DNA of 64,000 bases from Massariosphaeria phaeospora (taxonomy: Eukaryota; Ascomycota; Dothideomycetes; Pleosporales): positions 1-64,000 of the forward strand of contig JAADJZ010000025.1 of assembly GCA_011032825.1 (NCBI GenBank), in the 5' to 3' direction. This document shows, in pieces, positions 1-11,852 of the stretch (the stretch's first letter is position 1; every line of letters starts with the position of its first letter). Position numbers and translations under genes: made by a program. Below the pieces are notes generated by a model. That model saw nothing but the letters and a program-made list of their open reading frames with translations. It was not told the origin of the DNA and ran no database searches.

Positions 1-228
1 AGAGAGTATAAAAAAAGAATTTGTATAAAGAAAAAAGCATAACGTAATAGATTTACCAAACTCGCTAGATTACTAAACCCGCTAAAATTTCTTAGCACAA
101 CCAACTTATTTTAAAGAATATTGAATTAATTGCTATTAAACAAGGAACCTGCGTACGTTGTACTAGTTTTAAATTTTAAAACTTTTTTTATATTCTTTTA
201 GCAAGTTTGAGCATTGTATTTTGTATTA

Positions 229-1886
229 ACGTAAAGCATTAGCGAACTCGCTACACTAGTAAACTCGCTAAAATTTCTTAGCACTACTACTTTCTCTATT
301 AACGCGATATAGCTTACTACGACTAAAAAGCAAATAGTTATTTAATATATTCTTAACTTGAATTCGCGAGAATTTGCTTTTTAGCTGTTTAAAGTAGAAA
401 ATATAAAAGATAAACTAGAAACTACGCAAAGTAAAGAGCTAGTAGGTAAAAACTAAGCTAAAAGATTTGTAACGCGTTTAAGCGAGCTTAAAATAGCTTT
501 TAATTAAGCAAAGAATTAGCAAACAATACAATAAAAAGATTCTAAAGTAATTAGCGCGTAGTTTAAGCTTGTTAGAAATACTAAAGCTACGTACAGCATC
601 TACGACAATAATATGCACAATTTCAACAAAACTAGTTTCTAAATAAGCGTAATTAGGTGTATAAAAGTTGTTACAAGCTTTTAAAAACGTACTTAACTTA
701 ATTTTATCTAGCTAGGTAACTAGAAGTAGGTAATAGTTATTTAAAGCATTTGCGCCGTAGAGTACGCAATTTCGCTATTTATTATTTACAAAAAGCGCGT
801 TTACATTTTAGCATAGTATAAGAAAAGCTCTATACTTAGCAATAAAAAGCTTTTAGTTTTTAAAAACAGCTAGACAAACAACGCTTTTAGTTTTAAATAG
901 TTAAAGCACTTTAATGCGCATACAAAAGCGCGTTAGGTAAAAAAGTATTAGCTACTTATTTTAAACAGCTATAAAAGCTACTAATCTTAGAATTTTAAAA
1001 ACTATTGCTTTAAAAACAAGATTTTTACGCTTTGCATACTAGTTTATTTATTTTATATTCTTTAGCTTTTAAATGTAGTTTGCTTTTTGTTGCTAAAGCT
1101 AAAGTACTTTTAACGCGTTTAGAACTTAGCGCGCTAGCTTGTTTTTTATATTAACAAAAAAAGCTTTTTGCTAGCTTTTAAAAACGCGTTTCTAAAAGTG
1201 TTTACAACAAAAAACTACAAAAAAGCTTTTAAAGTTTTAAAGCTAGTTTCTATTAACGCGTAAGTAGTTTTTAATTATTTTAAAGTACAACTATGTACTT
1301 CGCTACTACTTTTTGCACTAAAAACGCCGTAGTAGTTAAAATCTTTAAGCAATACGCTTAAATTTAAATCGCAATCAAAGTTTATTACTACTATGCTTAA
1401 TTTCTCTTTATTATTTTTAAAAAATAAAGTTAACTAGCTTGTGAAAGAGTTTTACTAGATAGCCTATTAAGTTAAGCTAATACGCAATCAAATCTCTAGC
1501 TTTAAAAAAACTATTAAAAAAGTAACAAAAAAAATTTACAAAAACAAAAGCAAATTTACATAGGTAGTATAATAGAGTATAGTAACAAATTAGCGTAAGT
1601 AGCTGCTAAAGCGTTAACAGCACTTTAGCTACTAAAAATCCGCGTAGTAGAAAAAGTTAAAAAAGAGTACAACTAGCTCTACGACGCTGTAAAAACTATA
1701 GTAATACAAAATACAATACTCGAACCTACTAAAAAAAATAAAAAAAGCTTTTAAATCTAAAGCTAGCACAACGTACGTAAGTTTCTTGTTTAATAGCAAT
1801 TAATTTAATATTCTTTAAAATAAGTTAGTTGTACTAAATTTTTTTACTAAGTTTACTAGTGCAGCGAGTTTGCTAATGCTTTATGT
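229..1886 (+). mobile_element. Fot1/pogo-like element, complete ends, decayed
   Basis: Inverted ends (ACGTAAAGCATTAGCG at the left, the complement with RIP changes at the right) are flanked by TA (227-228 and 1887-1888). Length is 1,658 bp. The uninterrupted sequence at about 57,854 reads TTGTATTACTATAG, which is exactly the two flanks here joined with one TA removed, so it is an empty-site proof. The plus strand carries a degraded DDE transposase similar to the other pogo copies, with many TAG/TAA stops. The element is inserted in the reverse pogo copy that starts at 42. Confidence 0.88.
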
Positions 1887-2275
1887 TACTATAGTTTTTA
1901 CAGCGCTGTAAAGCTAGTTGTACTTTTTTTTAAACTTTTTTTACAATGTATTTTTTTTAATAGCTAAAGCGCTATAAACGCTTTAGTAGCTACTTGCGCT
2001 AATCTACTACTATATTCTATTGTACTACTTATTTAAATTCGCTTTTGTTTGCGCAATTTTCGCTTGATTATCTTTGCTAATTAATTTTTAAGCTTTTTAA
2101 TATAGTAGTTCTTAAGCGCGTTTTAATTCAGCATTAATTTAGCTTTTTTTATAAACTAGAAAAAGCTACTTTGCGCTAAAGTAAGCAATTTAGTAATAAA
2201 ATTGCGTACTAGCTTGAATTGTAATTTAAATTCAAGTATATTGCTTAGAGTTTTTAACTGCTACAGCGTTTCTAG

Positions 2276-2602
2276 TAGAGTAGTAAATAGGTATAAGTTA
2301 AGTTAAAGTTGAGTTAGCTTACGTAAAACCTTAGTGCTAACTTAACTTATACCTACGCTAAAACGTTTTAGCGTAGGTATAAGTTAGATTAGCACAAACC
2401 TCTACAATTCTATATTTTAATATATTTTCTTCTTATAATTATAACAGCTAGTTATAATAAGTTTATTAACCTAAAAGTAGTACCTATAACCTAACTTTAA
2501 CCTACGCTTTAATTACTTTAACTTAACTTTAACTTTAGGTTTGTGCGACTTTAACTCAATTTATACTCAACAATAAGTACTTTCTATCTATTCGCTAGCG
2601 TA
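2276..2602. mobile_element. hAT-type short element (MITE), copy 1
   Basis: A 327-bp non-coding element with ends TAGAGTAGTAAATAGG and TTCGCTAGCGTA, bounded by an exact 8-bp duplication GTTTCTAG (2268-2275 and 2603-2610). It contains an internal palindrome around the word CTAAAACGTTTTAG. Eight-base duplications and TA..TA termini fit the hAT superfamily. There is no transposase, so it is non-autonomous. It sits inside the reverse pogo element. Confidence 0.85.
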
Positions 2603-2902
2603 GTTTCTAGTGCAAAAAGTAGTAGCGAAGTACATAGCTATACTTTAAAATAATTAAAAACTACTTGCGCGTTAATAGAAAGTAGTTTTAAAACTTTAAA
2701 AGCTTTTTTGTAGTTTTCTATTGTAAACACTTTTAAAAACGCGTTTTTAAAAGCTAGCAAAAAGCTTTTTTTGTTAATATAAAAAACGCGCTAGCGCGCT
2801 AAGTTTTAAACGCGTTAAGAGTACTTTAGCTTTAGTAGCAAAAAGCAAACTACATTTAGAAGCTAAAGAATATAAAATAAATAAAGTAGCATACAAAGCG
2901 TA

Positions 2903-2988
2903 ACGTAAACGATTACTAAGTAGCTAATATTACTAAGTAACTAAAAATCTCTTAGCACAACTAACTTATTTTAAAGAATATTAAATTA
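2903..2988 (-). mobile_element. Terminal fragment of a reverse pogo-like element
   Basis: Starts after TA (2901-2902) with ACGTAAACGATTACTAAG and follows the usual pogo end (CTTAGCACAAC, ACTTATTTTAAAGAATATTAAATTA). At about 2,988 it breaks off into unrelated sequence beginning TTATGTAGTTT, so only about 86 bp of the element remain. The rest was not found in the window. Confidence 0.7.
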
Positions 2989-5900
2989 TTATGTAGTTTA
3001 AAATACTGTATACAGTTTAAAAGTAGTAAAAAGCGCAAAGTAAAAAAATAAAAATAACTATACTTAATAGAAGTTTAGATTTAGTACTTTTAGCAAAGCA
3101 TTTTTGCTCGTCTAGTTTTGCAAGCGCTTAATAAATTTATTAACTTTTTGTTTACAATTTACTTACTATTGTTAGTGTTTACTTTATAAAATACTTGCAA
3201 CGGCTTTAAATTATTTGCTTATGCTAACTAGCTATAGGTTAGAGTATAAGTTGCTTTAGCGCGTTTTATAGCGCTTTAAAGCTAGCTATAACAATAGCGA
3301 AATTGCTTAAAAACTAAGCGTTAAGCGTTTTTGTATAAGCAAAATCTAACTTAGCGTTAAGCAATAAAAGTAGTTGTATTCTTCGATTACTATTAAACGC
3401 AAAAAAAAAGCTATTTCTTTTAAATTTACAAAAACAGCTTAGTTGATTTTATCTACAGCTAAACTAAGCTCTATATTAATAAAATAAAAAAGTTTCTATA
3501 TAACGATTTTAGTGTAAAAACCTCAAACGCTACTATTAAAAAGTTTTTAAAATCTATTTGCTAGAGTTACAAAATAGCTGCAAAAATAGCTTGTAAGCAT
3601 AGCAAGCTTTTACAAGCACTATTCAAAAGTTATCTCTAAAGTTAAAAAACTAATTAAGTTATTTATTTAAATAAGTTTGCTGCTAACAGGCGTACAAAAA
3701 ATAAAAAGCGTAAATAAGCACTTATTAATTAGTCTTGCTAGTTAAGCTACGCTGTTAAACGCTTTAAGAAATAAAATCTATTGCTAGCAATAACAATTAA
3801 TAGTTACTTTACTTATACAATCTTTTAAAAGGCTATTACTACTAAGATATTTAAGAATTTTCAAAAGTATTAGGTATTGCTATATTGCTAAGCGTACCTA
3901 GCACTAAACTCTATTATAGTAATAGACAACGCTTTAATCTATTAATTAAATTGCGTACGTTAGCTTTGCTAAGATTAAAGCGTTGCTTTAAAGTACTTGC
4001 TACTATACTTGCTAAATTATAACCTATATGTAATAAGCTAAAAGCTCTATGAATTACTTTAGTCGTAGAACTTTAGTAGCTATTAACGCTGTACGTAACA
4101 GCTTCGACAATACCTAAAAAAGCTTCGCTAGTTTCTAGTTAACAAAAGTTTTGCAGTATTAAGTTTTTACATAGCTTTCAAAAGCGCTTCGTAAGTGCTT
4201 TAGAAGGTAACTAATGTAAAACTGCGTTTAATCGTAGGTTTGATAACACTTGAAATAGATTAATAGTATAGTAATAAAAATAGTATATTCGTGTAAAAGA
4301 AACGAATTACTGTCTTAGCAGCAATTTAGTGCGAGGTACTTTTAAAGGTTTTGCAAGAAACTAGTCTAGCTCGTTATAGCCTATAGTAGCTATTAATCAA
4401 AAGAAAACAAACACGTAAAGCTACTTAGCTTTACATTATTTCTTTTCTAAGAGCTTAAACGTTTCGTAAGCTAACTTCGTTTAAAATTTTCTAATAGAAG
4501 CCTATATAGGCTATTGTAAAGCAGAATAGCTCTCTAGAGCTCTATACTAATGCCTTAAACTAGTACAAACTTAAGTAAAGTTAAAGTAAAAAAGTAGTAA
4601 AGTTTTTCTTAGTAAAGCTAGCGGTAAAGTGTACTGCTAGCAGAATCTAGCGGATTTTCGGCCTAGCGGCAAGTGCTGCCTATAGTTCTTTTATAGCTCG
4701 TACTAGCTTTTTTTAACTCTTATTTTTACATTAACCTTGCTAAATCTTTGAATTTAAAAATTAGTTAACGTTAGGATAAGTAAGTTGATCTAGGTTATAA
4801 TAAGCTATTGTAGAGTGTTTGGTAGCTAACGATGTAACTATTAGTTCTTTTTTCGCATATTAGCTTGCGTTAGCTTTTCTTTAGCTGCTTTAATTATTTA
4901 CTAGCTAACATAAACATTACTAGAGTTAGTAATAACATTTTAGACAATAGCAACTTTATAGTGCACTTTTGCGCGCGTTGCGTTGCGTTCTAAAGTAATA
5001 GAGAGTATTGTTACTTAGGCTAGGTAAAATGCTGCATGCTTATTGTTAACAATTTTAACAAGCGTTTGTACTAAAAGTAAATTGTTAAAAATAACAAAAG
5101 CAAAAAGCATAGGTATCTAAAATGCTTCTAGTGTTTTAATACAAACTAAAACTGCTGTTTAATGCGTATCTAAACTAGTTAGAAGCGTTATAAGCTATTT
5201 TAATTTTATATAAAATACTAGAAAAGCTTTAAAGTAAGTTGAAAAAAGTTGTACTCGCTCTAAAGAGAGTTCGCGACAAGAGTTATTTTGTAGTCGTTTT
5301 TAACTTCGCTTACAAGCCTCTGTTCTCTAGCGCGCTTGAAACTAAAAAAAAAGTTTTTAAAACTTTTCGCTAGTTCAAAGCGTATACTAACGATAAAGTA
5401 AAGCTTGCTATAATAAAAATAAGCAAGACCTGTAAGAACATTTTTAAAACGCTTAATAAGTATGTGTTATAACTTCTTAAAGTGTAGCAAAGCGCTAATT
5501 TAGTTTCTAGTTGTTAATATGCTCTCTACAGCGCGCACCTCTATTTTTACAATAAATCCACCAACTTTAATAAAGATCTTAATGCTAAAGTTAAGTCGAA
5601 TAGTTGCGTTTGTACTATTAAAGCTGCTGCTTTCTAGTAGAAGTATCTTAAGTAGTTGTTTAACTAGTTAGTAGCAGCAAAACTTTAAGAAAACGTTAAG
5701 CAAGCTAATACTTCGCGTAAGAAAGTATATTAGCCTATTATAAGCTACTATAACTCGTATTAACATATTTTAGTTTAAAAAAGCTTGCGTTGTTATCGAT
5801 CTAGTAGCTAAAAGAGATTGCAAGCGCGCTTAGCTTTCTGCGAATCTTGCCAACGCAACTGCAAAGCGTGCAGTTAAAAAGAACAAAGTACAGAAAAGTA

Positions 5901-6400
5901 TGCTTACGAAGAAAGTTAAGTTGCTTATAGCAAAGTTTATAAACTTTAGCTAAAAAGTTGTAAGTAGCTTAGTAATTTTTAGCGTTAAATTGCAGCCTTT
6001 TGGGCTATTGTAGCGTTAAAAGCGGTTTTTTTGCTTAAATTAGTTTTCGAGCACAGCGTTAGCGTTTTAGAACTTTATTTTAGCGTAACAGAAGCTAATA
6101 CCTAGTTGTTAGTGTAAAAGCAGTTTGCTTAGAAGTAGCATAGTTATGCATACATCTTTAAAACCTACTTTGTTTTTCTTTGCTATAAAGTGTGCTACAC
6201 TAGCTTATAATAGCACAAAGTAGCTCTCTTAACGCTATGCCTTGCAATAGTAAAATAATATATTATTTCTTTTAAAAAAGTTCGTAACTTAGAAAATCTT
6301 AAATTTTTTAAAATCTTAATGCTAACTATGCGTTAAGTAGTAAGTAAAACGTGTTAATATTTTCTTTCTAAAGGCACATTGCCTAGAGTGCGTTTTTTTT
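2989..6400. other. AT-rich decayed repeat sequence, unassigned
   Basis: No intact gene. A small GC-richer patch at about 4,620-4,685 (GGCCTAGCGGCAAGTGCTGCC) looks like a less mutated transposon terminus. About 4,203-4,437 recurs in inverted orientation at about 23,148-23,345. From about 5,230 to 5,950 one plus-strand frame reads with few stops and includes a Cys-rich stretch, but I do not recognise the protein. It is probably more than one broken element. Confidence 0.5.
4203..4437 (+). repeat. Dispersed repeat, partner at 23,148-23,345 (inverted)
   Basis: This stretch matches the reverse complement of about 23,148-23,345 over roughly 200-230 bp, with shared words such as GCAATTTAGTGCGAGGTACT and ATAGCCTATAGTAGCTATTA. 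Differences are mostly C/T and G/A. The family is not identified. Confidence 0.7.
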
Positions 6401-9400
6401 TTTTTTGCTACAAATATTTTTTTTTTTTTAGAAATTGTTAAGTGCATTTGCACTTATATTTAGCTTAAGTTTTAAAAGCTCTTATTGTTTAAGTATTTTT
6501 TTTATTTAACGAGGTACTTTTAGGTGCTAACTAAAGATTTCTTTTTATTAAGCACTTTTTCAACGTAGTACACGTTGTTTTTAAAAGTACGCAAAGTATC
6601 TACCAAAAGCTTGCTTTAAAAGAGTATTAACTTTTTTTAGTTGTAAAGTTCTAACAGAAATACGTAAAAAACTAGATAAACACTTTTTAGTTTAAGAAAG
6701 TTTACTTAGTACGCGTTAGTGCTAATCTAGTTTACAATAGTGCCTAGCTCTACGTACTTCTAGTTAAGCTTTTTTTTTAGCCTAGTAGATTTTATGTAGC
6801 GGTTTAAAATTAGCACCTAGTTACTTTGCTTTAGCAAGATGTACTTTCTACGCTTGTTAGAATACTTCTTCTAATAAGCGTTTGCAGCTTTAATTTTGCG
6901 CTAGCATTTAGCTTAAAAAGCAATTATGTAAGCTGCTATGCTTGTTTCTATAAACAACTATTCGTTACTAAAAAGCATTTTAAGCTAATCTAAAGCTTTT
7001 AGAAACGCTTTGTAGTACGCTACAAAAAAAGTAATTTTTGTAGTTACGTATTAGCTATTGTTGTACGCGAACTTCGCTACTAGCAGCTACACAGTTCAAT
7101 TATTCTATTTAAAGCAAAGTAACATTGAAAGTACTATTCTAGCGTTTAATTCTGTTTTTTAGTTTAACTATTTGTTTGAGAGTAATAAGCAGAAAAAAGA
7201 ACGCTTATTAAGCTAAGATAGTAGCAGAAGCTGTTTTAAAACTTTGAGTTTATAATAAAACTTTAGTCTAAAATAACGTTCTTTAAGACGCTGTAAAGTT
7301 TTACAATTTTCTTTATTTAAACTATTGCAAAGTTTTTTGCTGTCTAGTTAGCGCAAGCTAGAATATAGTAAGCTATTTAGTTAAGCAGTTTACTAAACGA
7401 GAATAAAGTTGTATACTTGCTTTATATACTTTAATAGTAAAGTTTTGTAATAAAGTTTATTGTAACATTACACTACAAGCTATTAAGCGCTAGCAAAAGT
7501 ATAAAGAGTCTTAAAAGCTGTGTCTAGCTGCTACTAATTTGCAACACTTTAAACAGTGTTGCAGTACTTTTTAACGTTTTTTCTTATGCTTTTTACTCGT
7601 ATTAGCGTTTAACTTTTTTAAAGTTTTTTTAACGCCGAAGTAGCTAGCTATCGAGCTGTTATAACATTTTTAGAAAGCTTTTGCTTTTCTTTCGTTGTAT
7701 TAAAGTAGATTTTATTTACTCTTTGTTATAGCTAGTTCTAGTTTATTTTAGGCTACTATAGGCTCTACTAGTCTAGACTCGTTTTCTAAGTTAAGTCTAA
7801 GTTAAGTCTAAAGAGTTTGCAAATTCGCTTGCTAGATTACTTAAAGAACTTTATTTCTTAAAAGCCTAAGCTAAAGTGCTTAAGTTAGTTTTCTCTAATG
7901 TGCATTTCAGTCTAAAGCTTTTATTTTCTTTAAAAAAGTTAGCAGGCTTAGGTTTTTTTGCAAGTTAGCTAGCTGATTTTGTAATTGCTGCTACTAGAGC
8001 AGCTTACTATAGACACTACGAGTTATTAAAGCTCGTAATAGATCTACGTAGATTTTATTGCTTTTCTGCGCAAAAGCATAAGCCTTTCTTTATGTAGTCT
8101 AGTCGTTAAAGAAGCTATCAGCTAGATTTGTCTTTTTAGGTTAATAAAATTATAACGAAGTTGTAATTTGTTAACTTTTTGTAAGCGCGAACTTAATAAT
8201 AATTTAGAGTTTTTGTTTTTATAAACTATCGTAAGTTATTGTAATTTGTATAGAGATTAAACAGGATACTTAAAAAAAAAATAGCAAAGTGTAACAAACT
8301 TTTGTTAATTGCTAATAACTTTTTATTATAAGTATTGTAATTTACTTCGCCTTGTTTATTTTCTGCGAGAAAAAACTAATTAAGCGCTAATGCGCACTTT
8401 TTTTGCTGTTTTCACCGTTAGGAACTTTCCTAGCTTAGAATTTACTAATAGCGCTTTTAGAAGCGTTAGTTTGAGCTTTGTAAGCTATTCTGCTTTATAA
8501 TAAGCTAAAATAAAAACATTAAAAAAGCACTCTTAAGTTTTTTAAACGCTTTCTTAGCTTTAGTTCTAAAGTTAATTCGCTAGCTTTTTTTTTTCTTTAA
8601 GCGTGCCTGCTTCGGGCTGCTTCTAGCTTCTTTTAGGTTAGTTTAGTTAATAGTAGAGCAAGCTTAGAGAACTTAGTAATAAAGCGCCGATAATAGTTTA
8701 TAAAGCTATAAATACTCAAATATTTCAAACCGTGTTTAGCATTAGCTACTTCTAAATCGTTCTAATTTGTTTGAGGTTTATTTTAACTTTTTCTAAGTAT
8801 ACAATGTAACTTAGGTACTTTGTTTCCGTTGTGCTACTTCGCACTTACTAAGCTTCAAGTATAGCTTTGCTTTACGCAAACGTTAAAAAACTTTTTAACT
8901 AGCTTACATAAGCTTTTTTTGTGTTAAAAAACACTAGAATGTCGTTAAAGTAACAATGCAAGTTAAGTTAACTAGCTTAGCAAAAGCTTAGTTAATGTAG
9001 GTTAAATGCTGCAGAAGCATTTGTAAAACCGAATAGCATAACAAAGTATTTAAAATAACTATATTAAGTTTTAAAAGCTGTTTTTTATTTGTTTCTTTTT
9101 TAATTAGATCTTGTAATAGGCTTTACAGATGTCAAGCTTAGTGTAGACTTTTGCCTTAGCTAACCTCTTTAAGAACTTTGCAATAAAGAGCAGAAAATAA
9201 CAATTTTTAATTGTAATTTTGTTAAAGCCTTGATAGTTAACGCAAAGTTTTAAAGTGCTGTTTTTTTTCTTTGCAAAGAAAATTAGCGCACTAGCTAAAG
9301 ACCTTAAGCGCTTTATTTATTTTTTATTAAAGTACTCGTTTACGTATTTGCAAAGATGCTTTAATTCTGCTGTTAACATGTTGTACAAAAGTTAATGCGA

Positions 9401-10500
9401 GAAAGTTGTACTAGGCTAAAGTTTTGATCGCAAGATTCTGCTCTCTATAAAACGCTATTACTAACAAGCTATTAAAGCTCGCTACGTTTTAGTACTCTTA
9501 ATATTTAAGTTGCAAACTAAAGCCTTGCTTTTTTTAGTTGCTTGCTTTAAAAAGTGCACTAATCGAACAGACATAAAGCTTTGCATTAAAACTATTTAAA
9601 GTTTAAAACAAACTTTGCTGCGTTTTCTATAGCTACTTTGGTATAGTTTAGTCTATTTAGGTTTTTTATGCTCTTAAAGAGCATGCGGCAACGCGAATAG
9701 TTCAACTTAGCTAAAACTAATTTATTCAAAAAAGTCTGAGATACATGAAAGCTCTTTGAGATTAGCTACTACAAAGAGATTCTATAGGTTTGTACGTTGC
9801 TTTAGAGTTTGTAATGCAAACTTTTGCTACAGTACAACTATATAGTGTAACTAATTTACTTAGCAATATAAAAAAATATTAGAAATTAGTTTAAGTACTA
9901 GATTCTGTTCTTTCGCTACGACAGCTAAAAGAACATTAAAATAAGCTCTACTATCTACGATTGCTTTTAAGTTTTTTAAACTCTTAATCTTCGCTAACGC
10001 AGTAAAAACGTTAGTTTTTGCTCGTTAGCATTTTACAAAAAGTGCCTACTTTTTTAACTATAACAAGTTAATATAAGCTACAAAAAAAGCTAATTCTTTA
10101 AGCTTTGCTTTTTTTTTTTTTTTTTAAAGTAGCGTTTTTTTTGCCTTGTTAAGTAAGCAAAACAAAATAGCCTAGTTTGTTACATGCGTAGCAAACTAGC
10201 TCGTTAAAGCTTTTGTTTTTTTGTTATTACTTTTTTAAGCTTAAAGCAGCTGTTGCGTTTCTTTTTGTGCTATTTAGCATTAGAATAAGTTAATTCATGT
10301 TCTGTTAGCAACGCGGCTTGCTTTTTGTTTTTTTAGTTTTTCTTTAGATCTTGCTATTCTATTGGTTACAATAGATTAATTAGCTTTTTGCTCTACTTAG
10401 TAGAGAGTAGTGCAACTTTGCAGAAAAGTAACGTAGTTGCTTTTTTACTTCTTTAAAAAGTGCTGCGGTGAAGTTCGCTGCTATGCTAAATAAGCTTGTT
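6400..10500 (-). mobile_element. Decayed Ty3/gypsy retrotransposon (pol region)
   Basis: Read on the minus strand, the region shows pol fragments in the expected order. From about 9.1 to 8.7 kb is reverse transcriptase, with the conserved block INYYRRFIT encoded at 8,671-8,702 (family form xNFYRRFI). It is followed by an RNase H-like part at about 8.4-8.2 kb and an integrase-like tail at about 7.9-6.9 kb comparable to the integrase part of the gypsy element at 26.9-33.1 kb. In-frame TAG/TAA stops are dense. LTRs were not located, so the borders are approximate. A truncated pogo copy begins at about 10,570 on its upstream side. Confidence 0.65.
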
Positions 10501-10569
10501 TAGTTAATTTAGTCTAAAGAAGTTAAAAAGTAGAAGTAAGTTAAAAAAGTTTAAAATAGCTTTTAACGT

Positions 10570-11850
10570 AAAGCTTTAATAAAATGTATAGGCTAGATAT
10601 TAACTAAGCTATTGTTATAGCTTTAAAGAAACGAGAATAGCCAAAGGCAGTGCAGCAAAGTAATAAAAAGTAAACAATAGTTATCCAAAGCATTAACGCA
10701 ACAAAGTAAGCTATTTTACTTTTTATTATTTTTTAAAGCAAGAACTACTTCTTTGCTTAGTACAAGAAAAAGAATCTACTTTACAATTAAGTTATTGCAG
10801 TTTCTAAAAATAGCTAAACAACAAATAAACTTAGTTTGCAGTAGTTAAAGCACTTTAATAAGCATACGAAAAAAAAGTAGTTAGCAGCTACTAACTACTC
10901 GCAATTAACAACTATAAAAGCTATAACTTGCTTAAATTCTAGCAGTACTACAAGAAAAACAAGATTATTACTATTTGCATGCTTTTGCACTTGTTGCACT
11001 TTTTACAACTTTTTAATGCAAAGTGTTTCTTGCTTTTAAAAACAAAGTACAAGCGCTAAGCTAAAAAATTTATGCGCAACTAAATTACTTACATTACAAA
11101 GCTTAAGTTTTTACTATACTTTATACGCGCTTATAATGCAGCAATTACTTTTAGTAATATTCAAAAAAGTTTTAAAGCGCTAGATTAGTTTTATTTACTC
11201 TAAGACAAGTTATAACAGCTTTTAACGTTTAGTTGCGTACTTTATTATTACTACTGCTTATTAACAACAAGCTCTAGTAGTTGCAAACTCTAAGCAATAC
11301 TTTTAAATTTAAAGTTGCAATTAACGCTTGTAAAAGCGAAAATTTAAAAAGTATATAAATACTTTACTAACGTCTATAGTAAAAGCCTTAAAAAAAAAGT
11401 TTTAAAAAAAGTAGCAATTATCGCGCACAAGCTAGTGTTTGCGCAAAAAAAAATCGCAAAGCTTTAAAAAGTAAATACAGCTGCGCAACGTAGATCGCAT
11501 AAAAAAAAGCGAATTTAGTTAAAAAAAACTTTGATAGTTAAGAATAAAGCTTGTTTAAACTACTCTAAAAGAGTTTAAAGCGGCGTAGTAATAAAAAAAA
11601 GCTAAAAAAGCAAGTGCGCGCTAAAGAAAGTAAGCTAACTTAAAAGCGCTGCAAGTAGTGCAATTAAACTAAGCATAACGCGCAAACGTGTAAGCAAGCA
11701 GTAAAAGTAAACTTTAAATAATATTTTAAATTATTTTGTTCTATACAAGGCTAAAGTAAGCTGTTTTGCGCTAGAATAAAAGTAGTTTTAGTAAAAGCTT
11801 AGCAAAAGTAAGTAGCTAACTTGTGTAAGCAGCGAAGCTGTAAAGTACGT
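10570..11850 (+). mobile_element. Fot1/pogo-like family A, 5'-truncated copy
   Basis: Parallels the 3' two-thirds of the family A element at 24,781-26,644, beginning near the first catalytic block (ATAGGCTAGATATTAAC). It ends in a family A terminus (GTAAAGTACGT) followed by TA at 11,851-11,852. The 5' third and left inverted end are missing. Reading frames are full of stops. Confidence 0.78.
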
Positions 11851-11852
11851 TA

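Larger units (their letters stand above)
42..2902 (-). mobile_element. Fot1/pogo-like element, reverse, decayed and interrupted
   Basis: A pogo-type DNA transposon lies in reverse orientation, starting after TA (40-41) with ACGTAATAG. It is split by a second pogo element (229-1886) and an hAT-type element (2276-2602). It is cut at 2902 by the end of another pogo copy and does not resume in the window. The same order of sequence is seen uninterrupted at 57,674-59,522, which fixes the identity. Stops throughout make it non-coding. Its remainder was lost or lies elsewhere. Confidence 0.8.
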
